The notes beneath the pieces were generated by a model. That model did not search any database. It was not told the origin of the DNA and saw nothing but the letters and a program-made list of their open reading frames with translations. From Trileptium ribeirensis (lineage: Eukaryota > Nematoda > Enoplea > Enoplida > Thoracostomopsidae): DNA of 64,000 nt. Location: the NCBI GenBank assembly GCA_030248225.1, contig JASANE010026657.1, positions 62,001 through 126,000 of the forward strand, read 5' to 3'. The translations under genes and the position numbers were made by a program. Shown here in pieces: positions 13,441 through 25,285 of this stretch (positions are counted from its first letter, which is position 1; every line of letters begins with the position of its first letter).

Positions 13441-15140
13441 TTATACTCCACCTCTTCCATAGCACCCATAATATAACCGAAATCATCCGCTATCAATTTT
13501 AGACACATGGCCAAATTATATACGAACTGGAAGTGCACCACTGCACGGCTTCTGCATTAGAGTGACTTTTCTACAGTATTTTTGATGAGCAGTCAGTCGT
13601 ACGAAACGCTACTGAAAAATCAAACTGGTTAGCTGTAAAATCAACCTAGCCAATCATCAAGGCATGACTGTCAAATACTGCATTGTTTTTTCACTATCAA
13701 TATTTACGTTTAGCGTTTCCAACGATGCGAAACAACTTAATTGCTAATACTTATATAATTGTCATTCTACGGAAGCCTTACACTTGAGAAAATCATTATG
13801 TACAAAGCTTGAAAAGTATGAAAAATATATCCAATATATGATGGAAATCAATATTGCGTTAAATATGTAATATAATCAATAATAACAACTATAATTATAT
13901 CTTATATCAAGCCTTAATGTGTATACAGTTATCTAGAGGCGAGTAGTTTTAGTCGTGTATTTGAATTATCTCGGGACTTCGGCAATGAATCTGTAAATAT
14001 TTCATCAAATACTACTCTGAAATAATGTAATAACAATTTTGGCCTTAACTAATTCTTGTAACAAGTGAAGACAGCAGCTTTGTTAGTCAAGCCAACTATG
14101 AAGATCGACTGCCAGTTCTACAAGCTACCAATGGGAACTTTCCCACTTCCCTATCATTAACGAGTGTGTATAATGACTTATTACCGAAATGAGATAAAGA
14201 CAGTAGTTTTACACGGATGTTTGGAGAAGAACCTCATGGACAGCATAATATATATCTTCATAACAGAACAGTGACCACATCAATGAAAAAGCCATCCTAG
14301 TTGCCAAACCAATAAAAAACCCTACAATCCTGAATGGCAAGGGTGGAAATGTTAACCATTTATGCACTACAGAAACTTTTCTTGTGAAAAAATATTTATA
14401 TAATTGTCCACCTGCACTTACCAAAGTCTATACGCGGTTTGCCGAACCTACAAAACTTACACATCATACAAGGCAAATTGTCTGGCCATACGCAAGTTTG
14501 CTTAGATGACATAGTTTAAACTCAATATGGCTCGCACCATAATATACTCTCGCTTATGAAACCATTAACAATATACATATAATACCGTCTAATGATTAGT
14601 GCAAACAGCAGAAGTATAATAATTTAACGCATTATCAAGTTACGGACGACTGCAGCAAATTTCATAAAGTTTGGGCCCCAGACAGATGGATTTTCGGGCC
14701 TTTGCCACAGTGAAAAGACCTGTGAGGTTTCTGTACGTAATTTTGATACACATACTATGTAAAAATTTAGGACCAACGATCGAGTCATTGCAAAAGTATA
14801 TATAAATGACTATATCAACAACATATACGTTGATTTTGTCGTTAAAATACCAGCAGTTTTAACTCTCTGATTTTCTCGTTTATGATTTTAAAGTGTGATA
14901 GTAATAAGAATAAGATAGATATGGACGATGCCTTTTAAGTTGTTAAAAGTTCGCCCAGAAACATTTAAATCCGAACATGTTTAGGTCAGAAAAGGGCAAT
15001 TGTTGAATGCTATCTCGTAAATACATAAAGATATGTATACCAGAATACAAAGAAAAAAATTTGGACAGATTAATCAAAATATTCCAATATTTATGTTGCC
15101 ATAAAATTATTATGTTTAATATCCATCTATGCATTTACAG
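13441..15140. other. Non-coding stretch
   Basis: No gene, RNA or clear repeat was recognised. The short minus-strand ORFs at 14209-14424 and 14943-15134 have no recognisable motif. Confidence 0.45.
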
Positions 15141-16983
15141 CACTGTTAATCTTAGAACTGAATATTAATTAATATATTCCTTAATATTAAGGACTAAATT
15201 TTTTTAAACCATGCAACGGAATGTATTCCTTAATATTAAGGACAGGCAATATGCTCAATATTCAGTACAACATTTTCCTTAATATTAGGAAAAAATTGCC
15301 TTGATATTAAAAGAAAATTCCTTTTCTTTTCAAGTCCGACATTGTAGGGAAAACTTGTAGTGCTGAATATTAAGAAATATATTCCTTAATGTTAAGAAAT
15401 ATAGTACCTAATATTAAGGGATATATTCATTCCTTAATGTCAAGTAACATAGTATTTAGCATTAACGAAAATATTCTTTATTTGTTAAGTAATGTATTAC
15501 TTTATATTGACAAAATTTTGTAATGAGTATCTAGGAATAACTAAAATTATACTACAGAAGCAGTTTGCATGACGATGCCTGCCAGGCATCTCACTGTATT
15601 TTTTTAATTGGTTTTCGCCTATACATACCCTTCTTTGAATATTTATTTGCTAAATCTTCTTTAAAATCGCCCACCCCGCTCTCCGAACCCCACTTGGACC
15701 AATTATCTGCGTTATTTCCAATGAAAGAAGTTCTAGCACGCTACCTTTAACGGCCGGATGACTAAAATGTACTGGATTTGAGTGTTCTATTTCTTAAAAA
15801 TGCTTGTGGCCATCTTAGGCTTAGGCTTAGGTATCCTAGGGTATCTAGCAATTGGAATAAGTGGTTGACAATAACTGTTGACGTTTACATTTCAGAAACA
15901 TCTCACTTTGAACAGCTACAATAGTCAAACATCCGAGCACAAGAGTGAAATGACATTATATAAAATGAATTCGACTACAGTGCGAAAAAAGACGTAAATT
16001 AGATGTTCGATTTTGGGCTTTCCATACGTCGCAATTCAATTATTATTTACTCAATACAACATTAATGCTATTTGCTAATATTAATATTATTTACTAATAT
16101 TATTTGCAAAAAATTTTTTGGTGAACAAATTAACATTTCGAGAGATATCAGTTCCAACACGTTTTTTATTTTTAATTTCTGTACTGTAATTGTATAATTC
16201 TCAAATTGAAATATCAAACATTATACGAATAAGAAGTTTTTAACGAAGCTCATTTATAAATCATTTAGAAAACAGCAAAAATCCGTTACATTCTCGTTTA
16301 ATTGCTTATGCTAAAAGCTTGATAGTGTGTTTTTCCAACTCATAGCATTGGAATGCATATGGATAAACCTTAAACACATTTAACTATTTCCTTGATTGCT
16401 AGGTATTGAGTAATGTGTACGATAAACTTAACGTAATCTGTATGACTCTGAAAAGATTTTTGCGGTATTAATGATGTTGTTTTCATCTAGAATCTCCAAA
16501 GTCCACCATTTCGGCAGACGTGATGTCGACCTTTTATACCTGAAATTATCAGTTTATAAAAAAACATTTTCTTATATATTTGGAAATTTTTCCTTCCAAG
16601 TTAGAAAATTATTCCCTATTATCAAAAGGCAAAATTTCCTTCATATGTAGGAAATTTTTCGTTGCTATTATAGTTAGGAAATTAATGCCTATAACCATAA
16701 GGAAAAATTTCCTTAATATCTATGAATAATGTCGTGAGAGAAAACTTGCCTGAATAGTAAGGAAATTAGTACTGAATATTCAGTACAAATTTCTTTGAAG
16801 AAATATTTCCTATGATTTTCCGCATTTATAGTAAAGGGATAATTTCTTATATATAAAGTAATAATTTCCCAAGTTGTGAAATTTCCTTAATGTTAAAAGG
16901 ATAATATTGCTTCACATTCAGTACTAAAATTTTTAATAGAAATATTTCCTTGAGCAATATTCAGTACTAAGATTAACAGCGTG
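15141..16983. mobile_element. Foldback-like DNA element with palindrome-rich ends
   Basis: The left end (15143-) reads 'ctgttaatcttagaactgaa'. The reverse complement of the right end (to 16979) reads 'ctgttaatcttagtactgaa', a near-perfect terminal inverted repeat. Both terminal zones (15141-15510 and 16540-16983) are packed with short subrepeats, mainly 'ccttaatattaagg' palindromes on the left, 'tttcctta..aggaaa' on the right, and 'tattcagtac' in both. The middle, about 15.51-16.54 kb, is non-repetitive and has only a 61-aa ORF (15565-15750) without recognisable motifs. Long inverted ends made of subrepeats are the hallmark of Foldback/TU-type non-autonomous elements. I found no convincing target-site duplication. 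Confidence 0.65.
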
Positions 16984-17103
16984 TCTTTGACTAAGGTTAA
17001 TGTATTAATACAAAAGGCCTACAGATAGGTAATGCAGACCTCCTACTCAGCCTTCAGAAAATTAGAGGACAAAACTGAGGACAGCAAAAGCAAACGAACC
17101 TTA

Positions 17104-17555
17104 TTTTTTGGTCTTTTTCAGCAACGTTATTTCCTCCTTCTTATGATCAGCTACCACTTTGCGAAGTTTGACCAACTTCTCATTCGCCATCGATATTTTT
17201 GCACTTGTTGCGGCCATCAACTCTTTGTGTGGATTCTTGGATGAACATGCCATTTGGGTACCCGATTGATAACGTACCCGATCTTGTTCTCTCGTATTTT
17301 AAAAGATTTAGCTATCGCTGAGTTCTCAAACATAGTGGCGATCAACTCAGGCATTGAGTTCGCCGAGCGAAAGAAAAGGTTCCCAGCACAGGACTGAACG
17401 GCGTCCAAAATTTCGGTGCGAGCAACTTTATCGTCGAAGGCAACAACTGCTTTAGGAGCAGAAGCAAGTGAAACGGTTCCAGTGGACTCAACTACAACAA
17501 ATGACGTCTGTTCTTGCCGTGCATTGATCTTTCCAGAATGCCGTTGCAGAGACCC
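17104..17555 (-). pseudogene. Decayed transposon-derived coding fragment
   Basis: On the minus strand a frame open from about 17555 to 17217 encodes a peptide with the pattern 'EILDAVQSC...MPELIATMFENSAIAKSF', then 'IRENKIGYVI'. From memory this resembles animal transposon-derived proteins with MFPDS-IA-x-x-F and TK-x-x-Y motifs, the zinc-finger/hAT-associated type, but I cannot confirm the family without a search. The frame stops at 17217. A +1 frame then stays open from about 17224 to 17104 with a Lys-rich, probably coiled-coil tail ending in KKTKK. No start codon, no complete domain and no downstream transposase are visible, so I read it as a frameshifted remnant. Confidence 0.45.
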
Positions 17556-17559
17556 GGGA

Positions 17560-17640
17560 ACAGGGGGGGCAAGGAGGACATGTGCCCCCAGAAATTAGGC
17601 TGGGGGGGCAAGAGGTTCATTATGCCCCCCCAAATTTGCA
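17560..17640. repeat. G-run tract with paired ggggggc / gcccccc blocks
   Basis: Contains 'cagggggggcaagg', 'gtgccccc', 'ctgggggggcaag' and 'atgcccccccaaat'. It looks like an end of a small DNA transposon, but no matching end or target duplication was found. Confidence 0.35.
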
Positions 17641-19038
17641 CCTCTAATATGCGTTATAGGTACTATATATACAGTGGCAATTGTATATTGTAAAAAAGTC
17701 GCATGCAGCTATTGTTGCTTATTGTTTCAGCAAAGAGCATGTACATTCCACCATATATTTGAAGTGAAATCATTCGCTCGTTTTCTGCATTTTTTATTTG
17801 TTTTTATTAAACATTTTGTAAACTGACTTGTTACTTACTTACTTACTGCTGCGTTTCTTTTTTAATAACTGGAATTAACACTACCAGAAGCAATGTAAGT
17901 TTTGGAGTTATTTCAGTGTGCTACAGTGAATAAAGGTATATATTAAATTAACTATTACTAACAAATTACATATGGTCGGCACCGTGGCTATGTAATTTGG
18001 GAGAACGGACATTTTTTAATTGATAGCAGGTTATCTCACCCACAATGGGAGACGGTAGGGGCAGGTGGCTTGTTTCACAAGGCATGTTACCTGGGGGAGG
18101 CCGCGCGCCCCCTTTTGGCTCTGGCTTGGTCCCCCAGTTCGAATTTTGAACATAACAATTTCTGAACACATAGCTACGTTGTGCCCTGTTTGGTCCCCCT
18201 CCCAGTTCGAAATTTCTGGCTACGCTCCTGATGTATCAGTGTCTTCCTAATGATCTGCCTCACTGGTGCCGTAACCTTTGGGGCCAGCATTTAGTGATGT
18301 ATCAATGTTTCTATTTTGTAACTGGTGATGGGCAAGTGAGTAGATCCAACCCTTTTATGGATACACATCTTTCTGTATGAAATCCAAGAAACAAAGACTA
18401 GATGGGTTCCAGCAGGGTAACTGGTGAAGGGGGTTGGTGACCCAGACCCTTATATAACCAAAGCCCCCTGAAAACCTTTGGGTGACTTGTAGTAACCCGG
18501 GCAAGTTTTATGTACTGCTGAGAACTCTCAGCTCTCTATTATTGCTTTAGTATGACAATCGGCTAGCGTACGCCCATAAAACGGTTGAGTTATGGTCAAT
18601 GTCATACTTGCCGGCACACCGCCATGCCAGGTAGATAAATGGTCCGCCGCAGGGGAGTGGTGGCCACCCACAACAGAGTAACGGCTTTTCGGCCTCGGGG
18701 TCAGGGTCCCAAACATAGGAGTAACCACCTACTTTTCTGCCGACATGTATTGTCAATTGGCTTTTGCTGGACATACTTGAGTTACTATCTATTTTTTTTA
18801 CTTTGTGTTTATTTAGTTTTCTGATGATAGCGGCTGCTGGAAATTTGTGATATATATCTGGATTGCACTATTCTAGTGGAAAAAATTTGTGGTGGCGGAG
18901 TTACGAACAGGAGCACAGCTCTTAACAAATGAGGAGGCCGACGGCTGGATATCACCGAAGAGTTCAGTCTTCTAACGGGGATGTTAAAAAACTGGGAGCG
19001 GCCGACTTGGGTCTCAAATTCTCAAATGACCCAGCAGC
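17641..19038. other. Non-coding stretch with a possible lone hAT-type end at about 18.23 kb
   Basis: No gene was seen. The segment ending 'ctggctacgctcctg' at 18230 reads, in reverse complement, 'caggagcgtagccag'. This closely matches the end of the MITE at 19039-19493 (caagggcgtagcc), so a decayed relative may end here. A direct repeat 'tgatgtatca' occurs near 18230 and 18296. Confidence 0.35.
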
Positions 19039-19493
19039 CAAGGGCGCAGCCGGGGGGGGATTGCAGGGGTCGCCCCCCAATTTTGGTTCAACCCCAAACA
19101 AAAATTTTTTTGAAAGATTCCGGTAGAAAATCATATCTGAAATTGTTCTAAAACTAGCCTCTCTCGCAATAGAAAACAATTACTTTCAACCGAATTTTTG
19201 ACCAAACTTCATATTTTTATATAAAAATTCGCTATTTTGGCAACGTTGCATTTTTACTTGTCTACGGCTGACTTAATATACCAATTGTTATTCCGGGCTA
19301 GGAAATGCTATTTCATTGAAACTTTTTCCGCTCGTACACGGTTAACTCGTAGAAATGTGCATCACTGAATGACCTGCCATCTTGGACCCCGCTGTCGCAT
19401 CTTTGAGCGTGACCACCTGACACCTATTTAGGTACCCACTGTGTACCGCGACCCCCCTTTCAAAATTCCTGGCTACGCCCTTGCCAGCAGCGC
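19039..19493. mobile_element. hAT-type MITE with perfect 8-bp target duplication
   Basis: The left end reads 'caagggcgcagcc'. The right end, in reverse complement, reads 'caagggcgtagcc'. The element (455 bp) is flanked on both sides by the perfect 8-bp direct repeat 'ccagcagc' (19031-19038 and 19494-19501). An 8-bp duplication with ends starting CA and a G-run is typical of the hAT superfamily. It has no coding capacity, so it is non-autonomous. Confidence 0.85.
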
Positions 19494-19832
19494 CCCACAC
19501 GTACTACAATTCTTAGTGTGCACAAGGCTTTACTTGACGGAGTAGATATTAAACCACTTATGCAAGAATTCACTAACAAAACGTCTCAACGAAAAGCAGT
19601 TTTTGGGACGATAGAATAAAGTTTTTAGCGACTATTTGTTTCCTCAATATAAAAAGAAAATTCAATTTTAAAGTATTCGTTTAGATGAAATGAAAGGCCC
19701 GACGTAATTCACTTGCACACATACATTTTGTGTCACTATCTTTGCTTGCCCCCCCCCAGACTGAAAATCGTTTCCTGGTGCCTGTGCCGTTCGGATGTGG
19801 TGTGCTGTTTCACTGCGCCGTAAGCATGAATC

Positions 19833-19895
19833 ATGACCGAGAAGGACCTTGAAGAGAGCCTGCAGAACGCAAAGTATTTAGACTGGGACGATTTG
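19833..19895 (+). CDS. Candidate short first coding exon, unrecognised
   Basis: An ATG opens a 21-codon acidic frame (starts MTEKDLEESL, ends LDWDDL) that runs straight into a good donor, 'gatttg|gtaagcc', in phase 0. The unspliced frame continues to 20051 but becomes low-complexity and T/Y/K-rich, which suggests that only the first part would be coding. I recognise no family and see no partner exon. It could equally be a chance frame next to a mobile-element-rich stretch. Confidence 0.2.
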
Positions 19896-20324
19896 GTAAG
19901 CCATGAAGAATTCTCGACGTCGCCAATTAAATACTGCTCCCAGTTTGCGGAATATGTCGTATCTCGGGGCATACTATTTTTCTTCACTTATACATATATA
20001 AAATCAGTCTACAATAAATACAAGATAATACAGACACCAAAATCCTATTAGAACAAAAACATTCGTAAGACAAGTTGAAATACCAAGATCAAATAAGTAT
20101 TATTTGTATTATCGTGTATACATTGCAGAGAGAAATTACATATGCACAGCAAAAAATGGAAAACAAACGACATCATTATCTAATAGATCGATTCCGTGGT
20201 TCGACATCAGGTAATGCCTAAAAATAAATTTCCGTGATCAATGCAAGGAAGCTAAAAAGTGCAAGGGAAAAGCTACGAAACGATTAGTGTCATAAATGCA
20301 CACTAACCACCACCACGGGAAAAT

Positions 20325-20410
20325 AGAGGACTAGAGGACAAAATGTGCAAGTTAGAGGACAATAGAGGACACTTTTAAAATAGAGGACAATTACAGGACA
20401 AATACGAGGT
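20325..20410. repeat. Short 'agaggaca' word cluster
   Basis: Irregularly spaced 'agaggaca' or 'aggacaa' words occur about six times within 80 bp. The same words ('ttagaggacaaaactgagga') appear once near 17061. This is a degenerate minisatellite or a shared repeat end. Confidence 0.5.
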
Positions 20411-23157
20411 CTAGTAATGGTTGCACTTACATCTTAGATGTAAACCCAACAGTTATTCTTTTTCTCTATAAAGCCCGGGTAGCACTTGCTAAACCTACCA
20501 AATGCCTAAGTACCAGAAATATTTATTAAATACAGCAGGTAATTTTTAGTGAAGGACATGTATATCCCATCTTGGATTAGCCCAATGGTGATCCTTTTGT
20601 TTTTAAAAGTTAGGGAAGCACTTTATAAAAGCCAGGAAGCTTTTGATAACAACTGCACTTCCTATTAATTAGCTGTATAAACAAACATAGAGCAAGACTC
20701 AAAGTTTATACTCAGAATAAAAATGGACTATACGTATACACATTCGTGTAATCGAGAATAAATGCAGTAGTTGAGCATTGTTCGTCAGGCCAAAATTCTG
20801 CCCTAACTTAGTTGTTATAGGTTGCAGCGAGCGTGCTAACAGCTAAATTGAAGATTTGAAATTGTTCCGGAGCCGAACCAAACAGTGAATAGTCATTGTC
20901 TTTCTATAGAGATATTGGAACCGGCGTACTCGCTTCAGTCCCTCCACCGTTTTTACTGCCGCACAAGGGCAACAACGAGGCGACAAAAATTAGAAATACT
21001 TCCCAATATACTTATAGAAGTAAAATGCTAATATTTGCAAAGCTAAATACTTCATTTGTACTGATAAATTGTTTGGAAATCAGTAACGGCTCTCAAAAAG
21101 AATGGCCAATTTGTGACATAAAATGAAGAAACAAAAGCTAAAACAATCTGTAAATGTAAACGAGTTTCATCCATAATTAATTATAGCTGTTGTCTTACAT
21201 TAAAAGAACCGCATTTGTAAAATTATTATGCAGTAAAAATTATTTTATGGGAAATATTATAGCTGCTTAAAATGGCGTGAGAGGCGAATTTTTTAAATAT
21301 TTTCCAAAATATGATATTTGCTAAAAATTAATCAGCAACAGACGCTTTTTCATCTGGCTAAATAAAGACACGCAAAACGTTTCTGTAATCTAGATGGAGT
21401 GCCAAAGCATTTTGCTAGTGTAGAGTTGTGTACCTCGGAAGAAAATATGACGTGTGAGCAAAGAGTTTAATGTTGAAATATTATTGTTTTGTTTTACTCA
21501 TCGCTAAAATGTGCTACTACTACTACTCTATTCAAAGTAAAGGCGTGAGGATAATTTTCAGGCCCAACCTGACTCCACCAGGAATCCGATCGACGTATGA
21601 CCGGCTCGGCCCTGTGCGAAATCTTCAAGACTATCCACGGCCCGGAAAGCCCGAAGTAGCTGATATGCGTAAAATATTTTAATCATTTCATAACATAAAT
21701 AAATCTAAAACTTAATTATCTTACCAATTAAACTGTTATTGTTTGTGTCTGTTATTGTATTGAACTGTTGTCGTTCAATTAAATTAAAAGCAATTTCAAA
21801 CTGAACCTGTGCGCTAACTCAAAATGATGGTAGCCCCTATTTTTTGTAAGCTGAGCCAGGCAAAAACACGACTTTTGCATGTGTGCGTACAATGATGCCT
21901 ACATAGGTGAAACAAATTACACTTGCAAAAATTGAAATTACGCTGATATTGCTTTAGCTCTTTTTTCCTGGCTCAGTAATCTTTATCTCGACCCAGAATC
22001 AGTCAGTTGAGTTGCACCCGCATCAAAAGATGAAAAAATCTTCCAATAAAACTATAAATCAGGATACAGACAGTTACATTAGAACATTAACGTTTAAACA
22101 TGCATTTCAAAAAAACTAAATCTTAGAAACATTTTTCTACAAAAGCAGATAAACTAAAAGTGCTGTTAGCTGTATACATAAACAGACTCCAATGACCCAA
22201 CTGTGTGTCCTAGCGGTACCAGTTGCTGAAAGATTACGTACAACGTTAAAAGTATTTTCATCAAATTTTAACACTGTACATTCACTAAGACGTAAGATTT
22301 AGACAAATATCGAAAAAAAACTCGCGCGCCGTTATTTTCAAATATTGTGTTTTATGAGTGAAAGAAAATATGCGTTTTAAGATATGAAAGAATATGAAAT
22401 ATATTTAAAATATGAAAGAAAAAAGATCCGTTTTTTGTAAATAAATGAAAACTGCGCATAATTTTAATACATTTTATTTTACTGCGATGGTAATAAAAAT
22501 TTGAAAACAAAAATAAATTTGGAATCTTTGAAACGCGTGATTAGGGCGATGCATGACACTGCTTCCAGCTAAAACAGTTTTCTTTTTTAAAGTTCGAAGT
22601 ACAGAGAAACGAAATATTATCAGTAGGATATAAGATCATTTTGACGGATTGCCAAATTGCCAGTTGCATTTCCTGTGTTTACTCTGGCTGCGCGGGTAAC
22701 TAACCAGTGCATCTATTTTCACTATTGTCACCTCTACAGTTTGGACTTTGCTTGGGTGCGAACTTCGGACTGTCTTGAAAATCGACTGCAATGCCCCACC
22801 TAAAAACTTCATCTCAGGCCCAAACCCGCCAAGCCCGTGAGTAATGGCGTAATATAAAGCAATTGTCATTCAGCATCAGAACAGTCTCTAAACGCTTTTA
22901 ACAAAGCTGCAAAATTAACAATCACTAAAGACTCGGGGAAGTATCTTGACGAAATATAAGTTGAGGGATGTCGTGTGACAATATTTATCCATCCAGTGGC
23001 GTCGCAATAGGGCAGGGCACTGGGGCGGCCCTATTCGCTCTTTACTGATAAATGTGAAATACTTAATGAGATGGGGTTACAATAAATGAATGTAAACGAC
23101 TGGACCCTTGCCTTTTTTGTTGGTAACCTCTTTGCAGCGCTTGAAACGCCATGTAAC
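20411..23157. other. Non-coding stretch
   Basis: No recognisable gene or RNA. The region from 22980 ('cagtggcgtcgca') looks like the start of another small transposon, but I could not match a second end. Confidence 0.45.
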
Positions 23158-23276
23158 CATGGGCTGCGATTCCGGGGGATGAGGAGGTTGCATCCCCGCA
23201 GAAATCAAGATCCGGGGATAAGAACTAAAGAAAAATTATGCTGATCCCCCACTGAATTTTAGGGATCGCGCCCCTG
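23158..23276. mobile_element. 119-bp hAT-type MITE
   Basis: The left end is 'catgggctgcgattcc' and the reverse-complemented right end is 'caggggcgcgatccc', alignable with few differences. Flanks are 'catgtaac' (23150-23157) and 'cctgtaac' (23277-23284), an 8-bp target duplication with one mismatch. There is no coding capacity. Confidence 0.65.
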
Positions 23277-23917
23277 CCTGTAACCATCTATTACCTCGTC
23301 AATATATAAGAATCTTATAAACTATTTAGCCCGTCTTGAGTTTGCGTTAACTAAGACTGCTGAATCCTTTCAGACAAGTTTTCGCTTTGCAGTACACCTT
23401 TAAGTGAACGCAAAGTAAACGAAATAAGCACTCAATTCAAATCAATAATGCACTGTACAATAAGTTTGAGAAATGTCATACCATTAAGATCATTGCCATT
23501 TTAGGACACCAAAGACCAACGGCATTATACCTTCTCTAACATATTAAATCTTAAGTTAAAAAAGCTTCATCTCTACTGTCACTTTTGATCTTACTTAATC
23601 CAGTAACAAATGATAGTACCAGTGTTACCAGGATGTTTTAACAATATACAAGTTCAGTTGAAGACTGAGTATCTACCATCATAGCAATTTCATGTGCCAG
23701 TGCGCTTAAAAAGAGTTGTAGGTACTGTTGTGGTAGCTTTTGATGTGCTGTACAAAGCCCTTTAACTGTTTCGTTCGTAAATTTGCACTTTCTCTTAGTG
23801 TACATTGAGCGGCGACTTGATCATTGTGTTTGTTGGTATGCGTGCGTCTGCAAGTGCGTTGTTATTCGTTCACTTTTCAAAGTTCCTTAAGAAAGTCAGC
23901 AATGATTCCTAAATAGC

Positions 23918-23990
23918 ATAGTGGCTAGTGCGCACAAGACTCGGACCTAATCGATCCAGCTTCGATCCGTCGTTACACCTAAAGTGTGTT
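23918..23990 (+). repeat. Possible tRNA-derived SINE head
   Basis: An A-box-like 'tagcatagtggctagtgcgc' precedes a B-box-like 'agcttcgatcc' by about 30 bp. No clean acceptor stem closes, so it is not called as a tRNA. The rest of 23.28-24.78 kb shows nothing recognisable. Confidence 0.35.
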
Positions 23991-24787
23991 CAAGATTGTC
24001 CAAAGTATGCTTTGGTTTAACAAGGAAGACACACCGAGAGCGTTTATAATCGAAAGACAGTGGCAAAGTATAATGACGATAAAATTGCTTTTATGCAGCT
24101 ATTGATACATTGCTAGGTCTATTGAATGTAATGATTGTACAAATTTTGTAAATTATTATATTAGTGCATGCGCATGCGAGGGCGAAACGAAGCAAGAATA
24201 ATATCATTTTTAAGTTATCATTTTATGTAATCACCTGTAACAAGCTATTTGATGTATACTAATTCCGCCTATAGTGAATCGCTTTTTGCGACCAAAAATG
24301 TAAGATTTCTGGAATAAAGTTTGAAGCGAATGATTTCAGCAACGGAAACGTTAAACAGCTTAAAATTTCTCAGCAGCCATATTACATGACTTCTGATAAC
24401 TGATACCAGCGTGGCACTAAATTGATTTTGAAATCGTATCACAAACCTTTCGTAAATTAAAAATGCCTGGTGCTGATCCACATTAGGCACTGTTTCTCAA
24501 TGTGAATCACTGCGTTCTAAATCTGAACCGCTGTATTCTCACTGTGGACCAGATAAAATCCTCAAAAATTCGGATGGAAAAACTTCGTTGGTGGTAACGA
24601 TAAGTATACATTGATGAGAAAATCATCTAATTTCTAACGGTGCAAAATGATAAAGTCTATCTAAAAAGTTTTAATCGCATTTACTGTAAGAAGGAAATAA
24701 CAATTGTCTCTCATTAACTACGATATCGTTTCACTACATGCCGTCAATGGGATCTCTACCATAATGAAACACCGCAAACGTGCAAAT

Positions 24788-24814
24788 GTAACAGGACCGT
24801 TCCGGCTCCGTTAC
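24788..24814 (-). repeat. Palindromic 26-bp motif, copy 1 (inverted orientation)
   Basis: Begins 'gtaacaggaccgttccgg' and ends 'ccgttac'. It is the reverse complement of the motif at 39108-39133 and 43562-43587, with a few mismatches and one extra base. The arms are complementary, so single-stranded copies could form a stem. Confidence 0.6.
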
Positions 24815-24942
24815 GCGTCATTTCATTGATTTCGATGTCAAAATTATTCGGGAACACCAAGTAACTCATTTGGGAGAATTGGAAGGCATTGGTGCCGTGA
24901 ACCAGTGGTAAAGTTGACTGCGTAATTATGCCACCTTTTATC

Positions 24943-25285
24943 ATTCGTTTTATCATTTTATGCCGTATTCTATAATCTTATTCGTTTTTATCATTTTATG
25001 CCGTATTCTATAATCTTGTCCGTTTTTATCATTTTATGCCGTATTCTATGACCTGATTCGTTTTTATCATTTTCTGCCGCATGCTATAGCCTGATTCGTT
25101 TTTATCCCTTTATGCCGTACGCTAGAACCTGATTCGTTTTATCATTTTATGCCGTATGTTATAACCTGATTCGTTTTTACCATTTTATGCCGTATGCTAT
25201 GATCTGATTCGTTTTTATCATTTTATGCAGTATGCTATAATCTGATCTGTTTTTATTTGATGCTGCATGTCATAATATTATTACC
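24943..25285. repeat. Minisatellite, about 8.5 copies of a 38-bp unit
   Basis: Tandem copies of 'tcgtttttatcattttatg' plus 'ccgtatgctataatctgat' with scattered substitutions and a few 1-bp indels. The last copy near 25250 is degenerate. Confidence 0.95.

Noticed and set aside
15811..15830. taggcttaggcttagg as an interstitial telomere (ttaggc type)
   Set aside because: Only about three units, and similar loose taggctt words occur at 2.4 kb and 49.4 kb in other contexts.
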